Positions 8,551 to 16,952 of a stretch of 37,249 nucleotides of DNA are shown here, piece after piece. The number at the start of each line of letters is the position of its first letter. Positions within the stretch are counted from its first letter, which is position 1. The notes beneath the pieces were generated by a model, which was given only the letters and a program-made list of their open reading frames with translations, did no database searches and was not told where the DNA came from. This DNA comes from Lachnospiraceae bacterium (GTDB lineage: Bacteria > Bacillota > Clostridia > Lachnospirales > Lachnospiraceae): contig SVEM01000017.1 in assembly GCA_015057375.1 (NCBI GenBank), positions 1 to 37,249 of the forward strand. Reading direction: 5' to 3'. The position numbers were made by a program, and so were the translations under genes.

Positions 8551-9294
8551 TTACTTTCTCAGTTTTCTGCAGTACTGTGTGCAAAGCTTGTCCGTACACT
8601 CTGAGCAGCGAAGTGCCATGTTGCTGTTTTCCCAAAATCGCTCAGGATATGTGAATACACATATTTCCCATACAAGCCATATAACAAATGAAAAAATGAC
8701 AAGCGACCATGAATAAAAACTGTTTACTGCAATAATCGGCAAAAACATCATCAAGTGATCCCAGTTAAAAATTCTACAGGTTGTACAGCATCTGTTCTTC
8801 ATTATGAGTCTGAACGGACACCATATAAGTACGCATATCAAATCGCATACATAGAAAAATGTTGATATTAAAATCATCACTGCAGTATCTATTATTCCGT
8901 TAATATGCAATATACTTAATACAATGGTAAGCGCAATCCAAATAATCATTACCTTGTAAGCTGATGCAGTTGTATCTTTTATGTGCTGTTTTAAATTTTT
9001 ATAGTTAATCTTTTCTTTTATCGGCACAAAAAGTGACTTAAACATCTTTTGCGAACCTATGGAAATATGGGCTTTTACAGGAATAAGCTGCAATATCATA
9101 TCCCACATCCATACGCCCCAAAGCAGATGCAACGGCGAAAATTCATCAAAGAACTTCCATCCGTCTGCAATATTAAATTTATCTCTGTCAAATATAAATA
9201 TCATAATTGCGATAATAAGAATAATAATTCTGACTATAAGCCTTGAAAAATATATGCCTCTTGTTTTAGATATACCTTCGCCGTTTTTTTGCAT
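8551..9294 (-). CDS. Unrecognised polytopic membrane protein with cysteine clusters
   Basis: 247 residues that I cannot assign to a named function. Hydrophobic segments lie at about 18-39, 53-73, 112-133, 136-162, 176-192 and 194-212, suggesting five or six membrane passes. Two Cys clusters stand out: KNRCCTTCRIFNWDH around 167-181, between two membrane segments, and a C-terminal CSECTDKLCTQYC (about 230-242), which could bind metal or an iron-sulfur cluster. AAGGAG 9 nt before the ATG supports the start. It is upstream of the isomerase gene on the same strand, separated by about 80 bp that hold that gene's own promoter. The Cys spacing suggests a membrane redox or metal-handling role, but that is inference only. 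Confidence 0.7.
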   Translation of the reverse strand: MQKNGEGISKTRGIYFSRLIVRIIILIIAIMIFIFDRDKFNIADGWKFFDEFSPLHLLWGVWMWDMILQLIPVKAHISIGSQKMFKSLFVPIKEKINYKNLKQHIKDTTASAYKVMIIWIALTIVLSILHINGIIDTAVMILISTFFYVCDLICVLIWCPFRLIMKNRCCTTCRIFNWDHLMMFLPIIAVNSFYSWSLVIFSFVIWLVWEICVFTYPERFWENSNMALRCSECTDKLCTQYCRKLRK

Positions 9295-9404
9295 TCTTTG
9301 CTTACTCCTTGGTCTAGTTTTAAATATATTAACTTAGCCGTTTTGCATTAAATTTTATTATAACATAGATTAGGGAGTTAATGTTTAGAAATATAAGAAG
9401 TTTA

Positions 9405-9460
9405 GAAAAAAGACACCAAACAAGGGCCCAATAGCATCAGCCCGATACTATTAAGCCCTT
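9405..9460 (-). terminator. Probable terminator after the LRR gene
   Basis: Arms 9422-9434 and 9448-9460 pair at 11 of 13 positions (AAGGGC/GCCCTT plus AATAG/CTATT). On the minus strand a T-run (CTTTTTTC) follows about 12 nt beyond the stem. The T-run is set back from the stem, so termination efficiency is uncertain. The rest of the 9295-9479 gap shows nothing else clear. Confidence 0.5.
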
Positions 9461-9479
9461 ATTCAATCAATTAATTATA

Positions 9480-10772
9480 TCATTTGATTATTGTTACTCC
9501 CTTATCGTAGTTTATATTATAATATTCTTCATCATCTACCAGGTTTGTACAGCCTGTTATATCAATTGCCTGTAAATTATTCTTCCAACAATCTGCATAA
9601 CCAAGTATGGTTGTCTTTGATAAATCCAATTTCCCTGTCAATTTATTGTTAGAACAATACAAGCGTATAAGTTTTTTACAATTTGTAACATCTAATGACG
9701 TAAGTTTATTATTTGATACGTTTAAGCTATAGAGATTTCTGTGACTGCTTACATCAATAGTTGTCAGCTTATTATTACGAAAATCTATTTCACGCAACGA
9801 ACTACAATTTGACAAATCAATATTTTCAATTTCATTTTCTCCTGCCACAAGATATTTCAATTTAACCGTATCTTTCAAATCAATATTCTGAATTTTATTT
9901 TTCGAACAACCCATGTCTTTAAGATTACTGCAGCCTTTAAGAATCAGGTCAGTAATTGCATTTGATCTGCATTTTACTCTTTCAATAAGTGTGTTATTAG
10001 AAAGATCCAGTTTTGTAAGCTGGTTGAAGCCGCAGTTTATTCTTTTTAGGCTTGTGTTATTACTCAAATCAATCTGTTTTAACTTATTATGACTTAATGT
10101 AAGCTTTTCAAGCATCGTATTATTTTTCAAATCAATCGCTGTGATTTCATTATTTTTCAAATATAATTTTTTCAGGTATGTATTGTTACTTACATCTATT
10201 GTACTAAGATTATTCCACTTCGCACCAAGTGTTATAAGCTTTTTATTGTTTTTCAAATCAAGAGATTTAATTTCATTCGACGGACAGCGCAGTACCATCA
10301 GCTCAGGATTATTACTTGTATCAATTTCTGTAAGCTCATTCCCTTTACAATACAGTTTTATTAATTTCTTATTTTTCGAAATATCAATTTTCTTAAAGTC
10401 ATTCCATTGGCAATATATTTCCTCAAGTTCAGGAAATCCCTCAAATGAAATTTCGTCACCACTATAAAGATCATCAAGATTAATACTTATAAGATGTCCA
10501 TCTTCACTCCATTTATAATATTCCTCATTATTAATGTCATCTCTTTCTGCTCTAATATAAGCATGAGCTATTACATGCTCATCTATTATTTTCTCTAACG
10601 CCTTTACTTCATCCTTATCCTTCTTAATATTCTCCACGCTAATAGCGCCCGGTGATACTGCATTAGCTGTTGTATCTACTGCAGCTTTTGTTCCCGCCGG
10701 CATCATGAAAAAGCATGCAAGTGCGAACCCTCCTACCATAAATTTGATTAATGATTCTTTTATTGTAGTCAT
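9480..10772 (-). CDS. Secreted leucine-rich-repeat protein with partial cysteine ladder
   Basis: 430 residues. The N-terminus (Lys, then a hydrophobic stretch ending MPAGTKAA) looks like a signal peptide cut near residue 30. From about residue 110 to 415 there are about 14 tandem repeats of 21 residues with the pattern LxxLxCxxNxLxxIDLSNNxx. The short repeat and recurring Cys at one position (IYCQWN, LYCKGN, LRCPSN, INCGFN, VKCRSN, MGCSKN, LYCSNN, ADCWKN) resemble the cysteine ladder of Listeria InlJ-type proteins; other repeats have Ala, Leu, Val or Phe there. There is no LPxTG, membrane anchor or SLH domain, so it is secreted or loosely attached. The partner is unknown. GGAGG lies just before the ATG. 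It is monocistronic as far as visible. Confidence 0.85.
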   Translation of the reverse strand: MTTIKESLIKFMVGGFALACFFMMPAGTKAAVDTTANAVSPGAISVENIKKDKDEVKALEKIIDEHVIAHAYIRAERDDINNEEYYKWSEDGHLISINLDDLYSGDEISFEGFPELEEIYCQWNDFKKIDISKNKKLIKLYCKGNELTEIDTSNNPELMVLRCPSNEIKSLDLKNNKKLITLGAKWNNLSTIDVSNNTYLKKLYLKNNEITAIDLKNNTMLEKLTLSHNKLKQIDLSNNTSLKRINCGFNQLTKLDLSNNTLIERVKCRSNAITDLILKGCSNLKDMGCSKNKIQNIDLKDTVKLKYLVAGENEIENIDLSNCSSLREIDFRNNKLTTIDVSSHRNLYSLNVSNNKLTSLDVTNCKKLIRLYCSNNKLTGKLDLSKTTILGYADCWKNNLQAIDITGCTNLVDDEEYYNINYDKGVTIIK

Positions 10773-10806
10773 AATACATTCCTCCGTGTATTAATAAGAA
10801 TTTTTT

Positions 10807-10856
10807 AGATGTTTACAAACATCTTATTAGTGATGTTATTATATTCGAATATTATA
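10807..10856 (-). promoter_or_regulatory. LRR gene promoter region with perfect inverted repeat
   Basis: A TATAAT -10 on the minus strand (10856-10851) has only a weak -35. Just downstream, AGATGTTT (10807-10814) and AAACATCT (10817-10824) form a perfect 8 bp inverted repeat with a 2 bp centre, about 35 bp before the start codon. It could be an operator or a leader hairpin. Confidence 0.45.
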
Positions 10857-10901
10857 CTATATTTCTTGCATGTTTTGATTGAAAATTTTTGGCGAGTTTT
10901 T

Positions 10902-10966
10902 GACGAGAAATATGACCAAAAGTTGGGACGAGATTTTTTGCAACCTTTCGATTTAGTATGACGAGA
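10902..10966. repeat. Three direct copies of GACGAGA
   Basis: GACGAGA occurs at 10902-10908, 10927-10933 and 10960-10966, upstream of the LRR gene promoter. The spacings (25 and 33 bp) are irregular. These could be regulator-binding sites or chance. The gene-free stretch 10773-11445 also holds array A and the ssrA terminator. Confidence 0.3.
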
Positions 10967-10984
10967 TTTAGATTTATTCTATAT

Positions 10985-11244
10985 TCCTTACAAAAATCAA
11001 TATTCTAATCACTAGTAGGGCTACTTTTGCATTCTATGCCCTACTAGTGATGCTTTTCTTTTCATTAGTAGGGTGTTTTTTTGATCTCTTGCCCTATCCA
11101 AATCTATTTTTTCAATTCTAGTAGGGTTGATCTTCTCTATTTTATCCTATTTCACCCCTACCAATATGGTTATTATTGGTTTTAGTAGGGCTGAGCAGCT
11201 AATTTTACCCCTACTAAACTATACTTACATAAACATTAATAGGA
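10985..11244. repeat. Tandem hairpin array A (CCCTACTA/TAGTAGGG stems)
   Basis: Five degenerate units. Left arms (like CCCTACTA) start at 10985, 11039, 11092, 11155 and 11209. Right arms (like TAGTAGGG) start at 11013, 11066, 11119, 11183 and 11237. The arm offset is 27-28 nt in every unit and unit spacing is 54, 53, 63, 54. Arms also pair backwards across the linker: 11008-11021 with 11038-11051 is a perfect 14 bp inverted repeat. Units differ in loops and linkers, and the 53/63 nt steps break any reading frame, so this is not a coding repeat. It lies between the ssrA terminator and the LRR promoter. It has the same core, offset and period as array B. I do not recognise the element. Confidence 0.75.
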
Positions 11245-11335
11245 CATAGCAATACATTGGAATCCGATTAATTAACATTTTTATTCTCCAAGTAGGGCAA
11301 GGCGCAAATAATTAGCCAAATTCAATGTAAGTATA

Positions 11336-11385
11336 ACAAAAAACACCAACGAAATCCTAATCCAAAGGTGAATTTCATTGATGTT
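11336..11385 (-). terminator. Rho-independent terminator of ssrA
   Basis: Arms 11342-11355 and 11372-11385 pair over 14 bp with two G-U wobbles. On the minus strand the stem runs straight into a T-run (GTTTTTTG). It lies about 60 nt past the tmRNA 3' end. Confidence 0.75.
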
Positions 11386-11445
11386 CTTAAAGCAGGCGAT
11401 AAGGTATCTTCCCATCTTCGATGGGCCCCTCCTTACCGCAAATAC

Positions 11446-11782
11446 TGGAGTAGGCGGGAATCGAACCCGCGTCCAAAGCACCTTCCATCGTCCTTCTACA
11501 AGCTTATCCGCTTATTTACATTCCCTCCACAGTGCCCAAAGCGGCATGGTCACTGCTTCAGTAGCTTCATAAATACGCCCGCATGCTCAAAGCTTTGCAT
11601 GTGTCGTTTCTCACATTATTGAAGCCCGGATTCCGGAGTGTGAGTGCTCCGGAGCGGACTGCTGCCATTAGGCAGCGAGTGCTAAATTATCTTCAGCGTT
11701 TATATTTATTGTGAGATTTAACGCATCATCCTACGGCTTGCTTCTCCAACTTCCAATACCCTGTCGAAACCTTTACTACCCC
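11446..11782 (-). ncRNA. ssrA: Transfer-messenger RNA (tmRNA)
   Basis: tmRNA rescues stalled ribosomes and tags the unfinished peptide for degradation, working with SmpB. On the minus strand the 5' end GGGGTAGTAAAGGTTTCGACAG carries the tRNA-like half, and the 3' end carries the T-arm with GGTTCGATTCC and CTACTCCA. GGGGTAG and CTACTCC form the 7 bp acceptor stem with one G-U pair. The tag frame reads AEDNLALAA followed by TAA (11697-11668). After the discriminator A the genome reads GTA, so CCA is not encoded and must be added. Size is about 337 nt without CCA. smpB is directly upstream. Open frames overlapping this region are spurious. Confidence 0.95.
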
Positions 11783-11795
11783 AAAATGTTATATC

Positions 11796-11825
11796 AGTAT
11801 ATATCAGGTGTATTTTGGATGTCAA
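11796..11825 (-). promoter_or_regulatory. Promoter of ssrA
   Basis: On the minus strand, perfect TTGACA (11825-11820) and TATACT (11801-11796) have an 18 bp spacer, about 14 nt before the mature tmRNA 5' end. The -35 abuts the smpB stop codon. A short 5' extension would be removed by RNase P. Confidence 0.75.
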
Positions 11826-12296
11826 CTATATCTTGTATGACTGAGCCTTGAAGCTTCTTTCTGCCTCTCTTCGCATGTCTTTTTTTGCAACATCCTGTCT
11901 CTTGTCATACAGTTTTTTACCTTTTGCAAGGCCTATCTCAACTTTTACAAGACTTCCTTTAAGGTATACTCTGAGCGGAACAAGTGTATAGCCTTTCTGT
12001 GCTATCTTACCTACTATCTTTCTTATTTCGCTTTTATGAAGTAACAGTTTTCTTATTCTTAAAGGGTCTCTGTTAAATATATTGCCCTTTTCATACGGAC
12101 TTATATGCATTCCGTAAATAAAAACTTCTTCATGTTCTATTCTGATAAATGATTCTTTTATGCTGCATTTGCCCATTCTGAGCGATTTTACTTCGGTACC
12201 AAACAGCTCTATTCCTGCTTCATACTGTTCTTCTATAAAATAATCATGATATGCTTTTTTATTATTTGCTATCAGCTTTGAAGGTTCAAATCCCAT
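11826..12296 (-). CDS. smpB: SsrA-binding protein SmpB
   Basis: Binds the tRNA-like part of tmRNA and brings it to stalled ribosomes. It has 156 residues, the usual length. Family signatures include [20 protein letters not shown] at the N-terminus, GTEVKSLR, the KLLLHKSEI segment, and the basic C-terminal tail [20 protein letters not shown] that enters the mRNA channel. Only 2 bp separate it from the rnr stop, and its GAGGGAGG ribosome binding site lies inside the end of rnr, so translation is coupled. ssrA follows from its own promoter. Confidence 0.97.
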   Translation of the reverse strand: MGFEPSKLIANNKKAYHDYFIEEQYEAGIELFGTEVKSLRMGKCSIKESFIRIEHEEVFIYGMHISPYEKGNIFNRDPLRIRKLLLHKSEIRKIVGKIAQKGYTLVPLRVYLKGSLVKVEIGLAKGKKLYDKRQDVAKKDMRREAERSFKAQSYKI

Positions 12297-12298
12297 AC

Positions 12299-14260
12299 TT
12301 ATTCCTCCCTCATTTTATCATAATCAAGCATGAAATCTATCGTCTTTGTTTCGAGTGATGCCCTGAGCACAATTATATCCACACGCTCTCCAAGTGCATA
12401 TTCTTTTCCTGAATAATGTCCCCTCACAAGATATCTGCCCTCATCATAAGTGTAATCATCATCTATCATTTCTTCAAGTCTTATCATACCTTCTATCGTA
12501 TTGTCAAGCACTACATAAATGCCCCATGATGTCACTCCCGATATGACTCCTGTATAGCTTTCTCCCAAATGATCAAGCATATATTCTGCTTTTTTGAGCT
12601 TATGCACTTCTCTTTCGGCTTCCTCTGCTCTTCTTTCGAGCTTGCTTGACATCGAAGCTATTTCAGGAAGTATCTCATTATAATGCTCAATTCTTTCCTG
12701 ATTCATCTTACCATGAAGATTTTCTTTTATTATTCTATGAATGATAAGGTCAGGATATCTCCTTATAGGTGATGTGAAATGACAATAATATCTTGATGCA
12801 AGTCCAAAATGTCCGTCAGCAGTAACTGTGTATTCTGCACGTTTCATGGATCTTAATGTAAGTCTGCTTATAAGGTCTTCTGAAGCCTCGCCTTTTATAA
12901 CTGACAAAAGCTTCTGTATTTCTTTCGGATGAATGTCTCCCGAAAGTGCTTTCACCTTAAATCCAAAGTTGCTTATAAATACAGATAATTCCCTGATTTT
13001 TTCCGAATCCGGTGCCTCATGCGTTCTGTATACAAACGGAATCTCCTGCCAGAAATAATCTTCTGCTATCGTTTCATTTGTAACAAGCATAAATTCCTCA
13101 ATCATCCTTGTTGCAATGTTGCGGTCATACGGTTTTACAGCTATCGGTTTCCCTTTTTTATCAAGTATTATCTTGCTTTCCGGAAAATCAAAGTCAATCG
13201 CACCGTTTGCAGCACGTATATGCATACGTTTTTCTGCCAATCCCCTCATCATTTCAAGCATCGGAACTATATCTGCATATTTTCTGCGTTCCTTCTCGTC
13301 TTTTATCTCTGAAACTATTTTGTTGACCGAGGTATAAGTCATTCTGTGGTTTACATTTATAACTGATTCAACTATTTTATGGTCGATTACATGCCCGTCA
13401 TCATCAAGCTTCATTATGCAGCTTAGGGCGCATCTGTCTACGCTTTCATTTAACGAACATATACCGTTTGACAATCTTTTTGGCAGCATCGGCACAACTC
13501 TGTCTATGAGGTACACGCTCGTCCCTCTGTTTACAGCTTCTTCATTAAGAAGGCTACCTTCTGTAACATAATGTGACACATCTGCAATATGAACTCCAAG
13601 AGTGTAAACGCCATTTTCATACGACAATGACACGGCATCATCAAGATCCTTTGCATCCTCTCCGTCAATAGTTATGGTAACGATATCTCTTAAATCAGTT
13701 CTGTCTGAAATGTCTTCATCTTCTATTGTTTTTGGTATGGTACGGGATTCTTTAATCACTTCATAAGGAAATGCTTCCGGTATGCCAAATGACTTTGCAA
13801 TGGATAATATATCCACTCCCTTTTCATCCGGATAGCCTAAAATATCAATTACTTCGCCCTCAGGACTCTTTTTCCCTTTTCCGCCGTAATCAATAATCGA
13901 AACGACAACCTTCTGCCCGTGCTTTGCATCACCCAGTTTTCCCTTAGGAATAAATATGTCCTTACCAATCCTTGAATTATCAGGAATAACAAATGCAAAG
14001 TTTTTACCGCGTTCAACCGTTCCCACAACCTGCACAGTCTTGTGCTCAACAATGTGGACAATAACACCTTCACGCTTTTTGCCGGATTTTGCATCAGAAA
14101 TAGCCGCCTCAACAATGTCTCCATGCATTGCACCGGCAGTATCTTTTTCTTTTATAAATATATCATCCCCGTCATCATCACATATGACAAAACCGTAACC
14201 GCCTTTTGCCTGTGAAAATGTACCTATACAGGTGTTAACTTTCCGTTTCTTTTTTCCCAT
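12299..14260 (-). CDS. rnr: Ribonuclease R
   Basis: A processive 3'-5' exoribonuclease of the RNase II/R family that degrades structured RNA and mRNAs released by trans-translation. It has 653 residues: OB/cold-shock domains about 1-140, RNB catalytic domain with [12 protein letters not shown] (199-210) supplying the metal-binding Asp residues, [12 protein letters not shown] in the catalytic core, and a C-terminal S1 domain (about 565-645). The helix-turn-helix N-terminus of longer enzymes is absent and the Lys-rich C-tail is short. An in-frame ATG at 14272 exists, but it lies on the GGAG that serves the ATG at 14260, so I take 14260. It pairs functionally and physically with smpB and ssrA. 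Confidence 0.95.
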   Translation of the reverse strand: MGKKKRKVNTCIGTFSQAKGGYGFVICDDDGDDIFIKEKDTAGAMHGDIVEAAISDAKSGKKREGVIVHIVEHKTVQVVGTVERGKNFAFVIPDNSRIGKDIFIPKGKLGDAKHGQKVVVSIIDYGGKGKKSPEGEVIDILGYPDEKGVDILSIAKSFGIPEAFPYEVIKESRTIPKTIEDEDISDRTDLRDIVTITIDGEDAKDLDDAVSLSYENGVYTLGVHIADVSHYVTEGSLLNEEAVNRGTSVYLIDRVVPMLPKRLSNGICSLNESVDRCALSCIMKLDDDGHVIDHKIVESVINVNHRMTYTSVNKIVSEIKDEKERRKYADIVPMLEMMRGLAEKRMHIRAANGAIDFDFPESKIILDKKGKPIAVKPYDRNIATRMIEEFMLVTNETIAEDYFWQEIPFVYRTHEAPDSEKIRELSVFISNFGFKVKALSGDIHPKEIQKLLSVIKGEASEDLISRLTLRSMKRAEYTVTADGHFGLASRYYCHFTSPIRRYPDLIIHRIIKENLHGKMNQERIEHYNEILPEIASMSSKLERRAEEAEREVHKLKKAEYMLDHLGESYTGVISGVTSWGIYVVLDNTIEGMIRLEEMIDDDYTYDEGRYLVRGHYSGKEYALGERVDIIVLRASLETKTIDFMLDYDKMREE

Positions 14261-14283
14261 ACAAATCTCCATATTAAAATGAC

Positions 14284-14320
14284 AAAAAAATAACCCCCTT
14301 GTTCGACAAGGGGGCTTAGT
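14284..14320 (-). terminator. Terminator between secG and rnr
   Basis: A perfect stem CCCCCTTG (14294-14301) / CAAGGGGG (14307-14314) with a 5 nt loop. On the minus strand it is followed by TTATTTTTTTG. This is a strong rho-independent signal. Some read-through or a weak promoter must then feed rnr. Confidence 0.9.
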
Positions 14321-14330
14321 AATTTACATT

Positions 14331-14570
14331 TTACCAATTAAGATTCAATACAAGTGACATAACTATGAAAAGTGCACCTAATGCATAAGTTGACTTCAAA
14401 AGTCCGCCTTCCATTGATCTTCCTTTATTCTTTCCCCAATATGTCTCTGCAGCGCCACTAATAGCACCAAGTCCTGCTGACTTGCCTTCCTGAAGAAGAA
14501 TAACACCTATAAGTGCTATAGCTATCAATATATATACTACTGTAACAATTGTTCTTATAACAGGTAACAT
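14331..14570 (-). CDS. secG: Preprotein translocase subunit SecG
   Basis: A small subunit of the SecYEG export channel in the cytoplasmic membrane, 79 residues with two membrane segments (about 5-24 and 56-76). Between them is the conserved loop LLQEGKSAGLGAISGAAETYWGKNKGRS. The open frame continues upstream to 14636, but AGGAGG 6 nt before this ATG and the family N-terminus set the start at 14570. A secG-rnr-smpB-ssrA order is common in Firmicutes. A strong terminator follows. Confidence 0.93.
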   Translation of the reverse strand: MLPVIRTIVTVVYILIAIALIGVILLQEGKSAGLGAISGAAETYWGKNKGRSMEGGLLKSTYALGALFIVMSLVLNLNW

Positions 14571-14607
14571 AATAATCCTCCTAACAAATCTAAACTGCAC
14601 AACGGAT

Positions 14608-14636
14608 AGTTTAACATACAAAGTACAAGATTTCAA
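14608..14636 (-). promoter_or_regulatory. Promoter of secG
   Basis: On the minus strand TTGAAA (14636-14631) and TAAACT (14613-14608) are spaced by 17 bp, about 40 bp ahead of the secG ATG and directly after the gpmI stop. Confidence 0.55.
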
Positions 14637-14645
14637 CCACTTTTT

Positions 14646-16190
14646 TTATTTCTTAATAAGAAGTGATTTTCCTGTCATTTCAGCAGGCTGTGCCATACCC
14701 ATCATCTCAATGAGTGTAGGTACGATATCAGCAAGGCATCCGCCCTCTGCTAATGTGTAATCCTTATCATAGTTTACAAGAATGAACGGAACCGGATTAG
14801 TTGTATGTGCCGTAAACGGTTCGCCTGTCTCGTAATCTACAAGCTGCTCTGCATTTCCGTGGTCTGCACAAATGAACATCTGTCCGCCAACTTCTTCTAC
14901 CATTGAAACAACTTCGCCTACACATTTATCAATAACTTCTATAGCTTCAACTGCTGATTCAAGTACTCCTGTATGTCCTACCATATCAGGATTCGCAAAG
15001 TTAGTAATTATTACATCATACTCTCCGCTTGAAATTGCCTTACATACTTCATCACATACTGTGAAAGCACTCATACGCGGTTTCTTATCATATGTCGGAA
15101 CATATTTTGGTGAATCTACAAGTATTCTTGTCTCTCCCTCATTTGGAGCCTCAACTCCACCATTGAAGAAGAATGTAACATGAGCATACTTCTCTGTCTC
15201 AGCAATTCTTGCCTGCTTCATATTGTTAGCTGCAAGATATTCACCAAATGTATTAGTTACTTCAACCTTCTTAAAAGCAATAAGCTTATTAGGAATAGTC
15301 ACATCATATTCTGTGAAACATACATATACAAGATCAAGCTTCTTCTCTCTTGCAAACCCGTCAAAATCATCTGCACAGAAAGCTCTTGTTATCTCTCTTG
15401 CTCTGTCAGGTCTGAAGTTACAGAAAATAACTGAATCTCCATCCTTAATAGTAGCTACAGGCTCACCGTTCTCTACTATAACTGTAGGGAGCATGAACTC
15501 GTCTGTAACTTCATTTGCATATGAATTCTTAATAGCCTGAACAGCGTCAGTTTCCTTAACTCCCTCGCCCTTAGTAAGAGCCAGATAAGCTTTTTCTTCT
15601 CTGTCCCAGTTATTATCTCTGTCCATTGCATAATAACGGCCTGATATAGTAGCAACTTTTCCTGCTCCTATCTCTGCCATCTTATCAACCATCTGCTGCA
15701 TATAATCTGCTGCAGACTGTGGCGGAGTATCTCTTCCGTCAAGGAATGCGTGAAGGTATACATTCTCAATGCCGCATCTCTTAGCCATCTCGATAGCTCC
15801 GTACATATGTGTAATATGACTATGAACACCACCATCTGACAAAAGTCCGAAAAGATGAAGACTGCTGTTATTCTTCTTAACATTTTCCATTGCCTTAAGG
15901 AGCTCTTCATTTTCAAAAAATGTTTCATCCTGAATCTCTTTGGTTATACGTGTTAATTCCTGGTACACAATTCTTCCGGCACCCATATTAAGGTGTCCTA
16001 CCTCTGAATTACCCATCTGTCCGTCAGGAAGACCTACTGCCATTCCGCTGGCATTTCCTTCTACAAATGGACACTCTGCCATAAGCTTATCCATAACAGG
16101 AGTCTTTGCAATCGCAACAGCATTGCCGTCTGAATTGTAGTTAAGACCATAACCGTCGAGAATCATAAGTACTGTTGGTTTCTTAGCCAT
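14646..16190 (-). CDS. gpmI: 2,3-bisphosphoglycerate-independent phosphoglycerate mutase
   Basis: Interconverts 3- and 2-phosphoglycerate in glycolysis through a phosphoserine intermediate with two Mn ions. It has 514 residues, the family's normal length. The N-terminal metal site is LMILDGYGLN (Asp12), the catalytic serine is Ser62 in MGNSEVGHLNMG, and ADHGNAEQL near residue 440 and HTTNPVPF near 460 supply further metal ligands. AGAGGA precedes the ATG. It has its own promoter, whose -35 overlaps the end of the SGNH hydrolase gene, as expected for a highly expressed housekeeping enzyme. Confidence 0.97.
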   Translation of the reverse strand: MAKKPTVLMILDGYGLNYNSDGNAVAIAKTPVMDKLMAECPFVEGNASGMAVGLPDGQMGNSEVGHLNMGAGRIVYQELTRITKEIQDETFFENEELLKAMENVKKNNSSLHLFGLLSDGGVHSHITHMYGAIEMAKRCGIENVYLHAFLDGRDTPPQSAADYMQQMVDKMAEIGAGKVATISGRYYAMDRDNNWDREEKAYLALTKGEGVKETDAVQAIKNSYANEVTDEFMLPTVIVENGEPVATIKDGDSVIFCNFRPDRAREITRAFCADDFDGFAREKKLDLVYVCFTEYDVTIPNKLIAFKKVEVTNTFGEYLAANNMKQARIAETEKYAHVTFFFNGGVEAPNEGETRILVDSPKYVPTYDKKPRMSAFTVCDEVCKAISSGEYDVIITNFANPDMVGHTGVLESAVEAIEVIDKCVGEVVSMVEEVGGQMFICADHGNAEQLVDYETGEPFTAHTTNPVPFILVNYDKDYTLAEGGCLADIVPTLIEMMGMAQPAEMTGKSLLIKK

Positions 16191-16243
16191 AATATATTAT
16201 TCCTCTTTTCTATATAATTAATACATCATCAAAAATCAAATAA

Positions 16244-16272
16244 AGTTTACATTGGCATCATTGATTTGTCAA
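16244..16272 (-). promoter_or_regulatory. Promoter of gpmI
   Basis: On the minus strand a perfect TTGACA (16272-16267) and TAAACT (16249-16244) have a 17 bp spacer. The -35 overlaps the stop codon of the SGNH hydrolase gene. Confidence 0.65.
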
Positions 16273-16901
16273 CACGAAATCTGCTCTATAATTTCAATGA
16301 CCATTTCAGCTATCTTTGCATGTCCGCTTTTTGCAAGATGAAGTCCGTCACAGGAAAGTCCGACCTCAGGAATATCGGCATCTACAAAATACCATCCTGC
16401 CTTTTTTGCACGCTCGGAAAGATAACTTCCAAGCTCATGTGATTTTGCAATGGATTCCTCATCAAATGTTCCGTCACCAAGTATTCTCTCATCTAATCCC
16501 TTTGGCGAAATGAGTATAACCGAATACGGCTCCGGCTGCTTCTCATTAAGAACGCGCTGCATGTGTTTTACAAGTCCTTCTATGCTGTCGGCAACCTGCT
16601 CTGCATTTTTTCCGTATCTTGCCTTTATATCATTGTTACCAAGCATAACAATAAGAATATCTATACATCTGTGTGATAAAAGACACGCCTCCGCATAATC
16701 CATTCCGTTAAGGTATGGCTCGTCCTCATCAATCTCATTTGCCGTACGGCCGTTAAGACCTTCCTCTACTATAAGATACTTGTTCTCGTCAAATGTGTTT
16801 CTTAGAATGCCCGGCCATCTTGTATCTTTATCATAACGTCCCATGCCCTCAGGCCAGAGGCCCCATGTGTTAGAATCTCCGAAACAAACTATATGTCCCA
16901 T
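16269..16901 (-). CDS. SGNH/GDSL-family hydrolase
   Basis: An esterase-type serine hydrolase of 210 residues, without a signal peptide, so probably cytoplasmic. All blocks are present: GDSNTWG with the nucleophile Ser (about 8), GLNGRT (block II), GNND (block III, near 89-92) and DGLHL (block V, Asp and His near 185-188). The GDSNTWGLWP and NGRT layout resembles arylesterase/acyl-CoA-thioesterase-like members, but the substrate cannot be read from sequence. The open frame extends to 16934; GGAGG just upstream of the ATG at 16901 and the family start set the N-terminus. It lies 51 bp downstream of the Rieske oxidoreductase. Confidence 0.88.
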   Translation of the reverse strand: MGHIVCFGDSNTWGLWPEGMGRYDKDTRWPGILRNTFDENKYLIVEEGLNGRTANEIDEDEPYLNGMDYAEACLLSHRCIDILIVMLGNNDIKARYGKNAEQVADSIEGLVKHMQRVLNEKQPEPYSVILISPKGLDERILGDGTFDEESIAKSHELGSYLSERAKKAGWYFVDADIPEVGLSCDGLHLAKSGHAKIAEMVIEIIEQISC

Positions 16902-16952
16902 AATGTATCCTCCGAAAAATGAATTCGGAAGCATTATAACATATAATAAATA

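Noticed and set aside
11403-11440. CCCATC/GATGGG hairpin just past ssrA as the terminator
   Set aside because: No T-run follows it; the 14 bp stem at 11342-11385 with a T-run is the better terminator.
11281-11622. Short ORFs on both strands over the tmRNA 3' end
   Set aside because: They overlap ssrA and its terminator, have no ribosome binding sites and resemble no family.
13019-13337. Plus-strand ORFs inside rnr
   Set aside because: They are antisense shadows of an intact, conserved gene, without start signals.
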